Shown one piece after another: positions 34,136 to 43,399 of a stretch of 64,000 bases of DNA. Numbering within the stretch: position 1 is the stretch's first letter; the number at the start of each line of letters is the position of its first letter. The position numbers were made by a program, and so were the translations under genes. The notes under the pieces were generated by a model. The model had not been told where the DNA came from and made no database searches. It was given only the letters and a program-made list of their open reading frames with translations. This DNA is from Pedobacter sp. Bi126 (GTDB lineage Bacteria; Bacteroidota; Bacteroidia; Sphingobacteriales; Sphingobacteriaceae): the NCBI RefSeq assembly GCF_918698245.1, contig NZ_CAKKMS010000002.1, positions 992,001 to 1,056,000 of the forward strand, in the 5' to 3' direction.

Positions 34136-35520
34136 AATTCGCTATCGATTTTCATAAATAGATTATTTAACGATTCGGAATAAGTAGGATGTGCAAATAC
34201 ACAATATCTGATCCTATCGTAAGTAATCCCACCTTCCATCGCCATTTGAAGAACAGACATGATTTCTCCACCTTCTGAGGCCAGGATAGCAGCTCCCAGT
34301 ATCTTTTTGCTATCTGCATCTACAATTGCTTTCATCAGCCCTAAAGTTTCGTTTGTTTCAATACCGCGCGCAACATTCGACATGGGCAGAACGGCAACTT
34401 TATAATTCAATTTCTTTTCTTTTGCTTCTTTTTCAGAAATACCTATCCGCCCAAGTTGAGGGTCGGTAAACATGCAATATGGCACCGGCCGATCTTGAAT
34501 AGAGTAATTTGTGCCCTCCATGAGGTTCCGATAAATAATGGTATAATCGTTATAAGCAATATGTGTAAATGAAGGGCCACCTTTTACATCACCGAGTGCA
34601 TAAATCCCTTTTATATTGGTTTCGAGTTTTTCATTAACAAGAATATGCCCTTTGTCATCCAATTTTACGCCACATTTTCCAAGATCTAAACCTGCAGTCT
34701 GAGCAGTACGGCCTGCAGCTACCAATACGTGACTCGCTGGTATTTCTTTTTTGATTTTCCCAGATTCCAGCGTAATGCTAATCTGTTTTTTATCCTGCGC
34801 TATCTTCTTGATTTTAACATCAGTGATCAGTTCGATGTTTTCGTCGGTTAAAATTTCAGTAAGTGCTGATGAGATATCCTGATCTTCTCTCGCTAATATG
34901 CCTGATGATTTTTCCAAAACGGTTACTTTACTGCCAAATCGATTAAACATTTGTCCAAACTCAAGCCCGATGTAATTTCCGCCAATAACCACTAGGTGTT
35001 CGGGAACAGTTTTAAGATCTAAAATTGTTGTCGATGTAAGATAGTTAATTTCACCTAATCCTTCAATATCCGGTATGGTAGTTTTTGCACCAGTATTGAT
35101 AAAAATCCATTCGGCAGTTACTTTTTCTTCACCGCCATCGTTGAGTGCAATGGACAGTTCTTTTTCACTATTAAATCTGGCTGTTCCAAATATAAGCTCA
35201 AGTCCCTTAGTGTTTTTAAGGCCTTTTTCAGATGACGACCTGAACTCGTTTACTATATCGTCCTTCCGTTGCTTTATCTTTTTAAAATCAATTTTGATCG
35301 CTCCAACTTCTACGCCCAGTTCAGTTGCTCTTTTGGCTTGATACACTGCCCTTGCAGAAGCGATCATTGCTTTTGTTGGTGTACAACCATCATTAATACA
35401 TGTGCCGCCAACATATCTTTTTTCTATAATCGCTGTTTTTTTACCTGCTTCGGCAAGCCTTTTGGCCAAAGGCGTTCCGGCCTGCCCTGCACCTATAATT
35501 ATTGCATCGTAGTGTTTCAT
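34132..35520 (-). CDS. flavin disulfide oxidoreductase heading ergothioneine operon
   Basis: FAD/NAD(P)H pyridine nucleotide-disulfide reductase, 462 residues from ATG 35520. This start was preferred to an upstream ATG at 35562 because GGAAAG stands right before it and it begins at the FAD fold (YDAIIIGAGQAG). The redox pair C41-x4-C46 lies in GGTCINDGCTPTKAM, a mercuric-reductase-like variant; the catalytic His-Glu pair H444/E449 is in HPTYSE. An NAD-binding motif is VVIGGNYIGLEFG. There is no extra N-terminal metal domain or C-terminal vicinal Cys pair, so mercury reduction is unlikely. First gene of the operon with egtVU and egtBD; recycling of an oxidised thiol such as ergothioneine disulfide is proposed. 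Confidence 0.88.
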   Translation of the reverse strand: MKHYDAIIIGAGQAGTPLAKRLAEAGKKTAIIEKRYVGGTCINDGCTPTKAMIASARAVYQAKRATELGVEVGAIKIDFKKIKQRKDDIVNEFRSSSEKGLKNTKGLELIFGTARFNSEKELSIALNDGGEEKVTAEWIFINTGAKTTIPDIEGLGEINYLTSTTILDLKTVPEHLVVIGGNYIGLEFGQMFNRFGSKVTVLEKSSGILAREDQDISSALTEILTDENIELITDVKIKKIAQDKKQISITLESGKIKKEIPASHVLVAAGRTAQTAGLDLGKCGVKLDDKGHILVNEKLETNIKGIYALGDVKGGPSFTHIAYNDYTIIYRNLMEGTNYSIQDRPVPYCMFTDPQLGRIGISEKEAKEKKLNYKVAVLPMSNVARGIETNETLGLMKAIVDADSKKILGAAILASEGGEIMSVLQMAMEGGITYDRIRYCVFAHPTYSESLNNLFMKIDSEL

Positions 35521-35717
35521 CGCTTTCCAGATTAATAGAATTTGTTTTGTTCTGAAAGACATAACCTAAATACTAGCCCAATGTTTGGTCTATATTAATT
35601 TATACTATGCCCAATTGAGACATTACAAGTTCGAATAAAAAAGTTACAAACTATATTCTAAAATCGACGTTAGATAATTGTAGACATTTAATTGACAAAC
35701 ATAAACCGCAGCCTGAT

Positions 35718-35852
35718 ATGCAACCTCAAACAACAGAAAATACGAACCTTACCGTTTTTATCCAGGATGATTCTTCAATTGAAGATAAAAGAGATATTTT
35801 ATTAAACAGTTTGTTAGACGATCTGAACAGTCAAACAGAAGCTTTTAATTAA
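35718..35852 (+). CDS. possible small acidic protein (44 aa)
   Basis: Open frame of 44 residues starting MQPQTTENTNLTVFIQDD and ending LDDLNSQTEAFN, in the otherwise empty 610-base gap between the disulfide reductase and the M1 peptidase. Acidic, without signal or membrane segment, sequence looks protein-like (helical second half, EDKRDILLNSLLDDL). No clear ribosome site or consensus promoter. The rest of the gap (35853-36011) holds only low-complexity TTAAG-rich sequence and the peptidase terminator. Confidence 0.4.
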   Translation: MQPQTTENTNLTVFIQDDSSIEDKRDILLNSLLDDLNSQTEAFN

Positions 35853-36011
35853 TAAGTAATAAGACTTCAAATCTTGATCGCTAAACTCAGGTGATCTCAC
35901 ATTTCTCAGGTGGTAAAAAATGAGCAGATTCAATTTGAACATTAAGAAATTAAGCGCATTAAGAACTTAAGTTTAAGTCCTTAGCAATAAATATGTTTTA
36001 TAAATAAACAT

Positions 36012-36053
36012 AAAAAAAAGAAAAGGGCAAACAAATTCATGTTTACCCCTTTC
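36012..36053 (-). terminator. terminator of 5-oxoproline/peptidase operon
   Basis: On the minus strand, 14-base arms (36053-36040 with 36033-36020) pair with one mismatch and one G-U, followed by a run of eight T (36019-36012). It lies about 80 bases after the M1 peptidase stop codon. Confidence 0.8.
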
Positions 36054-36130
36054 AATCTAAATTAACGCTCTCGCGACAAAAGTATAAATTCTTCTTAGAC
36101 CTGTATGTAACAAATTTATTTACATTAAAG

Positions 36131-38692
36131 TTAATGTAAAATGATCTGTGAACGGCGAAGATTATCTGTAGTCTGCAAAATTTTATCCTTTAGTTTCGGA
36201 TTGTAAGCAGGATGTGTTTTTAAGAAATCCTGTACCACTGCATTTGCTTCTTTTTTGTTATAACCCGAAAATGTAGCCGCCAACCACGATTGTGGAAAAA
36301 ATATATCTCCTGTTTTCTGTATTTCTTCCAACAAATCTAAACTTTCTTTCAGATAGCGAATAGAACTTGTTTGCCTGATGGGATGGTGCAGGTAAGATAA
36401 AGCTGTAGTTACCCAGGCCTCTTTCTGTCGGTTTTTCCGGTCTTTTAAGCCGTTAAAAAAATTATCTCTTTCCTTAACATCTAAAGATAATGCGGGCATT
36501 AAATAAATAAGCCGGTTTTTACGATCTTCATTTTTGGTCCGTGCCAATTGATCTTTTAAGATGGTATTTGCAGTATCTGTTTTAAGGGCTAGCGTTAATG
36601 CTAATGCGCTATAATCATCTTCTAACAATTTAACTCCATTTGGTGCGGTTTGCTTGAGCCAGATATTATACATGCGTTTTCCTGCATCCGCACTCAGGTA
36701 TACATTTTGATAAGCATTGAACAGAATCTTTTTGTTATTTTGTGTTTGCTGTTGCTCCATTGCATTCCATATTGTTTTCTCCATACTTTCATACATCGCA
36801 TTCCGTGCTTCAGCAGTAAGAAATGTCCAGTAAATATTGGTTAGGTATCCCGTAATCAGCCTGAGGTTCATCTCGTTTTTCTCGACCGACAATCCTTGTA
36901 AAAACACAGCCAGAAGTTCTTTAGGCTTAGTGCTTTTTCCCGAAAGCATATTTTCGTAAGCATTGATATAGGCCGATGCCCGTTCTAACGGGTCAACAAG
37001 ATCATAAAGATTTGCCATCATCTCTTTGTCTATCGGGAAAAGGCCATAGCCCGCACCGTTTGCATTAAATAAAATATACAGTGGTTTTGGAAGACCTTTT
37101 GCTTCAATTAAATCGGTCTTAGCAAGCTTAGCATCTACAACTAAAATCTTACTCGCTGTTGGGTAAACCAGCTTAACTGTAAAAGATTGCGGCCATACCC
37201 GTGGCTGCCCCATCTCACTACTTTGATTTAAGCTTAAATCGCTTATTTTATCTCCATTGTATTTAATATCGTAACTAAAAACCGGTCTGCCAGGTTCGTT
37301 TACCCAAACTTTGTTCCAACTCTGGAGATCACTTTTACTATATTTACTTAAAATGGCAATCAAATCATTCCATGTAGCGTTGCTGTAACTGTACTTTTTT
37401 AGATACTCCCTTATACCCTGTTGAAAATTCTGTTTTCCCATCAATAATTCCAATTGACGCATCATGATCGGTGCTTTATGGTAAATAATATTTCCATACA
37501 TCGACCCAGCCTCTTGTAAGTTATCCAGTTGCTGGCGAATGGGATTGGCGCCCAGTGTTCTATCTACTCCGTAAGCTGCCGGATAATGGTCTTGCAAAAA
37601 CTTAAGGTCGAAAGTACTTTTGCCCATTAATTTTTCGGTTACCTTATCGGCCATAAAATTGGCAAAAACTTCTTTCATCCAAACATCATTAAACCATTTC
37701 ATCGTTACCAGATCGCCAAACCACATGTGTGCGGTTTCATGCGAAATCAGGTTAGAACGCGAAATGAACTGATCTTTGGTTGCACCTTGATCTAAAAACA
37801 ATGCTGATGCTTTATACTGTACCTCCCCAGGATGTTCCATACCGCCAAACTGGAAATCTGGAATACTAACAAAACCCACTTTTTGAAAAGGATATTTTAT
37901 AGCTGTCCAGTCTTCCAAAAAATCGAGCGCATCACGATGTGCTACAAAAACAGAATCTACACTGAGCTTAATTTTGGCTGAATCAGTTTCGCGGTGCAAA
38001 AATTCCATTTTATTATTTTTCATTTCCCTATTTATCAGGGTGTATTTACCCGCAGTGAAGGAAAATAAATAAGTGGGTAGTTTATCCGAATTATTGAAAT
38101 GATAGGTAGTAGAATTTCCTTGAGCAAACGAATATTTTTTAATGGCATTAGCCATTACCTGCCAATCAGTTGGAACGGTTAATGAAAGTAAAAATTTAGA
38201 TTTTAAATCGGGTTGATCAAAGCACGGGAATACCGTTCTGGCATGATCAGGAACAAAAAGTGCATACAAAAAGTCTTTGTTTCGGTTTAATGATTCGTTG
38301 CCCGCAATAAACCCAATCTCGATATGGTTATCGCCTACTTTTAAATACTCCTGTTTTACTAAGATATGTTCGGCTTTAAAATCAATCGGTATCGTTTTGC
38401 CATTAACCGATACTCGCTTTATATGATCTGCACTCTGCTTAAAGTCAACCTGCAGATAAATTAACCTATTTAACTTAAAATCAATATTTTCAGTTGATTG
38501 AATTGGCGCTGTTTGTTCTGCTGGAATGATAAAGTGAAGCTTATATTGAATATTACTTATGGCTGCACTTCTGGAACTTGCCAATGCAAGAGAAACTCCA
38601 GGTTCAACGGCTACGGGATTAGTAACCTGTTGCGCAAAACCGGTAGCACTTAATAGGAAGAAAAAGCAAAAATATTTGGCAATCGTATTCAT
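36131..38692 (-). CDS. M1-family aminopeptidase, exported
   Basis: Zinc aminopeptidase of 853 residues. The frame is open upstream to 38791, but the signal peptide MNTIAKYFCFFFLLSATGFAQQ marks the start at 38692, 11 bases after the transporter gene ahead. Catalytic motifs: SHETAHMWFGDL (HExxH) with the third ligand in WMKEVFANFMAD, and GGMEHPGEV where the usual GAMEN has His for Asn. A helical C-terminal half of about 400 residues follows. Last gene of the pxpBCA operon, which suggests that peptides cleaved outside the cytoplasm feed the 5-oxoproline pathway. Confidence 0.92.
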   Translation of the reverse strand: MNTIAKYFCFFFLLSATGFAQQVTNPVAVEPGVSLALASSRSAAISNIQYKLHFIIPAEQTAPIQSTENIDFKLNRLIYLQVDFKQSADHIKRVSVNGKTIPIDFKAEHILVKQEYLKVGDNHIEIGFIAGNESLNRNKDFLYALFVPDHARTVFPCFDQPDLKSKFLLSLTVPTDWQVMANAIKKYSFAQGNSTTYHFNNSDKLPTYLFSFTAGKYTLINREMKNNKMEFLHRETDSAKIKLSVDSVFVAHRDALDFLEDWTAIKYPFQKVGFVSIPDFQFGGMEHPGEVQYKASALFLDQGATKDQFISRSNLISHETAHMWFGDLVTMKWFNDVWMKEVFANFMADKVTEKLMGKSTFDLKFLQDHYPAAYGVDRTLGANPIRQQLDNLQEAGSMYGNIIYHKAPIMMRQLELLMGKQNFQQGIREYLKKYSYSNATWNDLIAILSKYSKSDLQSWNKVWVNEPGRPVFSYDIKYNGDKISDLSLNQSSEMGQPRVWPQSFTVKLVYPTASKILVVDAKLAKTDLIEAKGLPKPLYILFNANGAGYGLFPIDKEMMANLYDLVDPLERASAYINAYENMLSGKSTKPKELLAVFLQGLSVEKNEMNLRLITGYLTNIYWTFLTAEARNAMYESMEKTIWNAMEQQQTQNNKKILFNAYQNVYLSADAGKRMYNIWLKQTAPNGVKLLEDDYSALALTLALKTDTANTILKDQLARTKNEDRKNRLIYLMPALSLDVKERDNFFNGLKDRKNRQKEAWVTTALSYLHHPIRQTSSIRYLKESLDLLEEIQKTGDIFFPQSWLAATFSGYNKKEANAVVQDFLKTHPAYNPKLKDKILQTTDNLRRSQIILH

Positions 38693-38703
38693 TGTATAAA
38701 GAT

Positions 38704-39888
38704 TTATTCTCCTTTTATCATTTGTATAATGGTACCATAACTCATCCAAACCATGGTTAATACCACAGCTAAACCTGTTAAGGTTAACCAAAACGGTTGT
38801 TTGTAATTTGCAATAATTTTGGTTTTATAAGCGGCAATAAGCATAATACCTAGTGCAATGGGTAAAATAAAACCATTAATGGCACCTACTGTAAGCAGTA
38901 TTTTAACGGGTTTACCGATGAGGATAAATATAATGCAGGAGATGGTTATAAAGGCTATGATAATCTCTCTGTTAAACTTTAATATCAGTGGGTGAAAACT
39001 CTTAATAAATGAAATGGAAGTATATGCTGAGCCCACAACAGAAGAAATCCCTGCAGCCCATATTACCACACCAAAAATCTTATAACCGATTTCGCCGCTG
39101 GCCAATTTAAAAACTGAAGCAGCTGGATTCGATGGGTCTAAGGTAAAACCTTTGCTTACCACCCCTAAAGCTGCAATAAACAACAATAAGCGCATAATAG
39201 ACGCCAAACCAATGGCACTTAATGCACCTTTATTTACGGCACCTAAATTATGGATCCCCGTTTGCCTGGCATCCAATAAACGATGAGCGCCCGAAAAGGT
39301 GATATAACCACCCACTGTCCCACCAACTATGGTTAATACTGCCGTAAAACTAAACTGCGTAGGATTTACAGCCCTTAATGCGGCTTCTGCCAATGGTGGC
39401 GAACTGGTGTAGGCAATAATTAAGGCGAGTACAATTTTAATCAGCCCCATGGTTTTGGCAAAAACATCCATTGCCTTGCCGGCTTCTTTGTATATAAAGA
39501 TACCTATTGCCATAATTGCGCTTATTACAGCACCCTGCCCTACACTAATGCCGAATAATACATTGAGTCCTAAGCCAGCGCCAGCAATATTACCAATATT
39601 AAAAGCCAAACCACCTAAAAAAACCAGGAAAGAAATAAAGTAGCCCAAACCTGGAAATACCTTATTGGCTATATCTTGAGCAGGTTTATCGGCAACAGCA
39701 ATAATCCGCCAGATGTTTAACTGTGCAATGGCATCTAATATGATGGATAGTAATATAACAAATGCAAAACTTGCGCCTAATTGCTGGGTAAAAACTGCGG
39801 TTTGTGTTAAAAATCCAGGGCCAATGGCTGATGAAGCCATTAAAAAAGCCGCCCCTAAAAGTACACTCCAATTGTATTTTGGCTTCAT
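38704..39888 (-). CDS. NRAMP-fold transporter lacking metal motifs (YcsG-like)
   Basis: Membrane protein of 394 residues with 11 hydrophobic segments, related to the NRAMP superfamily. In TM1, where metal carriers have DPGN, the sequence is IGPGFLTQTAVFTQ, and TM6 has IWAAGISSVVGSAYTS without the MPH motif, so manganese or iron transport is unlikely. Similar proteins (B. subtilis YcsG) are encoded in 5-oxoprolinase clusters. Its ATG overlaps the pxpA stop by 4 bases. Import of 5-oxoproline or a related compound is a reasonable guess, not proven. Confidence 0.82.
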   Translation of the reverse strand: MKPKYNWSVLLGAAFLMASSAIGPGFLTQTAVFTQQLGASFAFVILLSIILDAIAQLNIWRIIAVADKPAQDIANKVFPGLGYFISFLVFLGGLAFNIGNIAGAGLGLNVLFGISVGQGAVISAIMAIGIFIYKEAGKAMDVFAKTMGLIKIVLALIIAYTSSPPLAEAALRAVNPTQFSFTAVLTIVGGTVGGYITFSGAHRLLDARQTGIHNLGAVNKGALSAIGLASIMRLLLFIAALGVVSKGFTLDPSNPAASVFKLASGEIGYKIFGVVIWAAGISSVVGSAYTSISFIKSFHPLILKFNREIIIAFITISCIIFILIGKPVKILLTVGAINGFILPIALGIMLIAAYKTKIIANYKQPFWLTLTGLAVVLTMVWMSYGTIIQMIKGE

Positions 39889-40646
39889 ATTGTTGGGGCT
39901 TTAATAGCTATGCCTTCTTTTTTTAACCTTTCGGCTATTAATTTAGCAAAAGCAACAGCGTGTTCACCATCGCCATGCAAACAAACCGTTTCGGCTTTAA
40001 CCGCAATGCGATTTCCATTTATGCTATTTACTTCCTGATTTAAAGCAAATCCCAATGCCTGACTGATGGCATCTTCTTCATTGGTAATTAAAGCATTGTC
40101 TGCTGACCGAGGCGTAAGTAAACCATCATCCTGATAACTGCGATCGGCAAAAACTTCTGATGCGGTTACAATCCCCTTTTTTTCAGCTTCATCAATCATC
40201 TTACTTCCTGCCAAAGCATATAAGATCAGACCAGGGTCGAAATCGTAAACGGCCTGAACAATGGCTCTTGCCAAAGCTGTATCCTTTGCAGCCATATTAT
40301 ACAATGCGCCATGTGCTTTAACATGATGCAATTTACTACCTGTAGCTTTGACAAAACCGCTTAATGCACCCATTTGATATAAAGTAAGCTGATAGGCCTC
40401 ATTCGGGCTAATCTTCATTTCTCTACGACCAAAGCCCTGCAGATCGGGCAAACCAGGGTGCGCACCAATGGCCACTCCTTTTTTTAAGGCTAAAGCTACA
40501 GTTTGCTGCATTACAGTTGGATCGCCGGCATGGAAACCGCAGGCAATATTTGCCGATGAAATATAATCCATCAGTTTTTCATCATTGGGCATGGTATAAT
40601 TCCCAAATGCTTCTCCCATGTCGCAATTAAGATCGATCATTTTCAT
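39885..40646 (-). CDS. pxpA: 5-oxoprolinase subunit A (LamB/YcsF family)
   Basis: One of three subunits that open 5-oxoproline to glutamate with ATP. The 253 residues begin with the family motif DLNCDMGEAFGNYTMPNDEK, followed by SANIACGFHAGDPTVM, GAHPGLPDLQGFGRR and VKAHGALYNMA, covering the metal and substrate sites; EVFADRSYQDDGLLTPR follows. It overlaps pxpC by 4 bases upstream and the transporter by 4 bases downstream. Assignment is firm from motif and operon. Confidence 0.95.
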   Translation of the reverse strand: MKMIDLNCDMGEAFGNYTMPNDEKLMDYISSANIACGFHAGDPTVMQQTVALALKKGVAIGAHPGLPDLQGFGRREMKISPNEAYQLTLYQMGALSGFVKATGSKLHHVKAHGALYNMAAKDTALARAIVQAVYDFDPGLILYALAGSKMIDEAEKKGIVTASEVFADRSYQDDGLLTPRSADNALITNEEDAISQALGFALNQEVNSINGNRIAVKAETVCLHGDGEHAVAFAKLIAERLKKEGIAIKAPTI

Positions 40647-41647
40647 GTTTTAATATATTTAAGGCCTATTGCCATGGTAATCAACGATAAATCGTGTTCA
40701 CGTTCAAGGTAAAGTGCTTCTGCCTCATCTCTCGAAATTTCGGAAAAATGAATAGTATCGCCAGGTTTTAACTGGGCACATAAAGGTAAATCGACCGCTG
40801 CAACGTGGGCGATACGCGGATAGCCACCTGTTGTTTGACAGTCGGCCATGAGTATCACCAAATCGCCACTTCCGGTTACCTGAATAACGCCAGGTGTTAC
40901 TGCCGTACTAAGCAATTCTTTTTTAACTTTCCTCACCAATGGCTTTCCCGACAAATGATAACCCATACGATTACTCCTTTTATCAATAGTATAAGAATTG
41001 GTTAAAAATGAAATAATGGATGTTGCGTCAAACCAGCTGATTTCATTGGCAAGTACAACTCTAATGGTTTGTCTGTTCTCTGGCAGTAAGCTTTCGCGCG
41101 AAATGCGCCAATTTGGATAGGTTAACGATCTTTCAATCAAATGATTCAATATTTCATCTGATACTTCGCTAAGTAAAGTACCGCTAACCAAAACATCTGC
41201 CTTTTGCAATGCTCTCCCCTTAAAGCCCCCAAAAGCAGCAGTAAGATAGGTGCTTTTACTTTCCATTACATCAGGTACATCCCATCCACCAGCAATAGCC
41301 AAATAGCTACGCACCCCAATCGCATTATGGATCAGCTTTATAACTGAACCTGCCGGAAAAAACAATGGCTTTTCTGCAGGCATTATTTCATTATTGCAAA
41401 CTAACGTTGCACCATCACCAGAATAAGAAATTAGAACAGGTGTTTCAGCTTTAAATGAAGCATCGGCATAGGTAAACTCAATGGTAGCATTATGATCATC
41501 GTTACCAACAGCTTTATTCGCTAACCGGTGGGCCAGCTCATCCATTGCGCCCGAAACAGGTACAGCTTGCGAAAGGTATCGGTATCGTCCCATATCCTGA
41601 ATGGTGCTTAATAAACCTGGCTTAATGATGCTGATCTTCATACTCAT
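40643..41647 (-). CDS. pxpC: 5-oxoprolinase subunit C (KipA-like)
   Basis: Biotin-dependent carboxyltransferase-like subunit of 5-oxoprolinase, 334 residues. Family landmarks: IIKPGLLSTIQDMGRYRY at the N-terminus, VPVSGAMDELAHRLANKAVGN, RSYLAIAGGWDVP and the C-terminal GSGDLVILMADCQTTGGYPRIA. No biotin domain is present, as normal for PxpC. The start ATG at 41647 overlaps the pxpB stop (ATGA), and a second ATG lies two codons on. Together with PxpA and PxpB it should form the active complex. Confidence 0.95.
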   Translation of the reverse strand: MSMKISIIKPGLLSTIQDMGRYRYLSQAVPVSGAMDELAHRLANKAVGNDDHNATIEFTYADASFKAETPVLISYSGDGATLVCNNEIMPAEKPLFFPAGSVIKLIHNAIGVRSYLAIAGGWDVPDVMESKSTYLTAAFGGFKGRALQKADVLVSGTLLSEVSDEILNHLIERSLTYPNWRISRESLLPENRQTIRVVLANEISWFDATSIISFLTNSYTIDKRSNRMGYHLSGKPLVRKVKKELLSTAVTPGVIQVTGSGDLVILMADCQTTGGYPRIAHVAAVDLPLCAQLKPGDTIHFSEISRDEAEALYLEREHDLSLITMAIGLKYIKT

Positions 41648-42384
41648 ATTTCAGCATAAGCATTAAACTCCTTTATACCAATGGCTTTAAAAGTAACCAT
41701 ATCGCCTCCCTTTAAAAGTGATGGTTGTAAGCGGTTTACATCAAACATTTTTAATGGAGTTCTTCCAATAATCTGCCACCCGCCGGGTGTTTCCATAGGA
41801 TAAATACCGGTCTGATTGCCTGCAATACCCACAGATCCGGTGGGTATTTTAGCATTGGGAACCTCTTTTCTAGGGGTGGATAATCTGGGATCCATTCCGC
41901 CCATATAGGCGAAACCCGGCACAAAGCCGATCATGAAAACAGTATATTGCCCGGCAGTATGTATATCTATTACCTCAGTTTCGCTAAGCTTGTTTGTGCG
42001 GGCTACCGTTGAGAGATCCTGTCCGAAATCGCCCCCATAATATACAGGAATAATCAATTTATCAGGTATTGTGCTAGATTTTTCTCTTTTTATCTGTACA
42101 ATTTTATTTAAATGTGCTGATATTTTTTCGAAACAAACCTGCCCCGGAAGATCTGATAACATCACAATTAAGGGATCAAAAAAAACAGTTAATGTAGTAT
42201 AAGCCTGGACTGTGGTTATTAAACCAGAAAAAGGGTTTTGCAGCAGCAATTGGTTAAAATCGGTGATCAGGGCCAGCAAATCGTGATCGATTGTCGTTCC
42301 GAATCCTACAGTAACCGATTTTTCACTCAACCCGTAAATTTTTATGGGAATATTTGTTCCACAATACCCTAGCTGCTCGTTCAT
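41644..42384 (-). CDS. pxpB: 5-oxoprolinase subunit B (KipI-like)
   Basis: First gene of the pxpBCA operon, 246 residues. The C-terminal half carries the family hallmarks: FMIGFVPGFAYMGGMDPRLS, TPRKEVPNAKIPTGSVGIAG and the end PGGWQIIGRTPLKMFD, the region that forms the cyclophilin-like barrel with PxpC. The N-terminal half is the alpha/beta domain (VTVGFGTTIDHDLLALITDF). The 191-base gap upstream carries no clear consensus promoter. Assignment firm. Confidence 0.95.
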   Translation of the reverse strand: MNEQLGYCGTNIPIKIYGLSEKSVTVGFGTTIDHDLLALITDFNQLLLQNPFSGLITTVQAYTTLTVFFDPLIVMLSDLPGQVCFEKISAHLNKIVQIKREKSSTIPDKLIIPVYYGGDFGQDLSTVARTNKLSETEVIDIHTAGQYTVFMIGFVPGFAYMGGMDPRLSTPRKEVPNAKIPTGSVGIAGNQTGIYPMETPGGWQIIGRTPLKMFDVNRLQPSLLKGGDMVTFKAIGIKEFNAYAEI

Positions 42385-42575
42385 AGAAAAACAGTAAGAT
42401 TTAACAATGATTGATCTTCATAAACTGGGCTTAACAACTAAACTGCTGCTATAAAAATGATTATATAATATTAAAATCACAAGTTTTGTGAATAATCATA
42501 GTTAATTATGCGCAAAAAACCATATAGAAGGTATTTTCAAATAGTAATCCATTAAAATGAATCACCAGGCAAGGC

Positions 42576-43349
42576 TTAAAAATTCTTTTTCACTATCCGT
42601 TTAATCGCTTTGCCCCAAAATTCGCCTAAAGATGCGGCGCCTAATTTATTTGGATGCAGGTAAAAAGTACCAGCCTGCCCTTTCTCAGGAATCAACTCGG
42701 TAAGGTGGTGTTTTTTAAAATAACCGAATGCTTTTTTATCTCCTACAAAAACATGTTTTGGATTAGTTAAACCATAATTTACCACAAGACTATCAATTTT
42801 TGGAATATAAGCCTGTAACCTCAACAAGCCCTCTTCCATATATTTTGAGCTATTATAGGTGTTTGTGCTATACCAGATAGGATGATGCAACACCACAATG
42901 GCCGTAGGAAAATCGGCCAATAGCTTATCCACAATAGTTTTTACATTTTCAATATATTGATCAGGCGAAACCGGAGCTCCACGCGGTCCTTTTATAGCGC
43001 TATCGTTGGTACCAAGCTTTAACGAAAAAACCAGTAATGCTTCTTTATTGGTGAATGCGTTGGCTGCTTCTTCAACTTTGTTAAAAGTACGGCCAGCACT
43101 GGGTAAAAAATCAAGAGTGGTATAACCGCTATGGCCTTGATTGCTGAATTTAACTTCGTTTATTCCTTTTTGCTTAAGCAAATAAGCTACGGCTATAGCA
43201 GGCGGAGCATCAGCAGCATTGGCAATCTGGACGCCTTGCGTGATACTATTACCGATAAAAACAATATTGAGATTACGCTTTTTATGTTGTGCAGATAATA
43301 GTGTGATGTTAATTAGTAAAATGCCAATCAATAATAGGTATCTTTTCAT
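42576..43349 (-). CDS. SGNH/GDSL-type exported hydrolase
   Basis: Exported esterase-like protein, 257 residues, signal peptide ending LLSAQ. Block I is FIGNSITQG with the nucleophile Ser35; block II Gly in NQGHSGYTT; block III Asn in LKLGTND; the final block is FYLHPNKLG, with His but without the usual Asp two or three residues before. Sequence style is that of carbohydrate esterases and sialate-O-acetylesterase relatives found with polysaccharide lyases. It stands alone here between the pxp operon and the GHKL gene. Substrate unknown. Confidence 0.85.
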   Translation of the reverse strand: MKRYLLLIGILLINITLLSAQHKKRNLNIVFIGNSITQGVQIANAADAPPAIAVAYLLKQKGINEVKFSNQGHSGYTTLDFLPSAGRTFNKVEEAANAFTNKEALLVFSLKLGTNDSAIKGPRGAPVSPDQYIENVKTIVDKLLADFPTAIVVLHHPIWYSTNTYNSSKYMEEGLLRLQAYIPKIDSLVVNYGLTNPKHVFVGDKKAFGYFKKHHLTELIPEKGQAGTFYLHPNKLGAASLGEFWGKAIKRIVKKNF

Positions 43350-43399
43350 CTAAAGCTGTTTTTATCGGCAACAAATTACTAAAATTACTTATTATAAAT

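Noticed and set aside
34132..35520. Mercuric reductase
   Set aside because: The GCTPTK motif is MerA-like, but there is no N-terminal metal-binding domain and no C-terminal vicinal Cys pair, and no other mer genes are near.
38704..39888. Manganese/iron NRAMP transporter
   Set aside because: Both metal motifs (DPGN in TM1, MPH in TM6) are missing.
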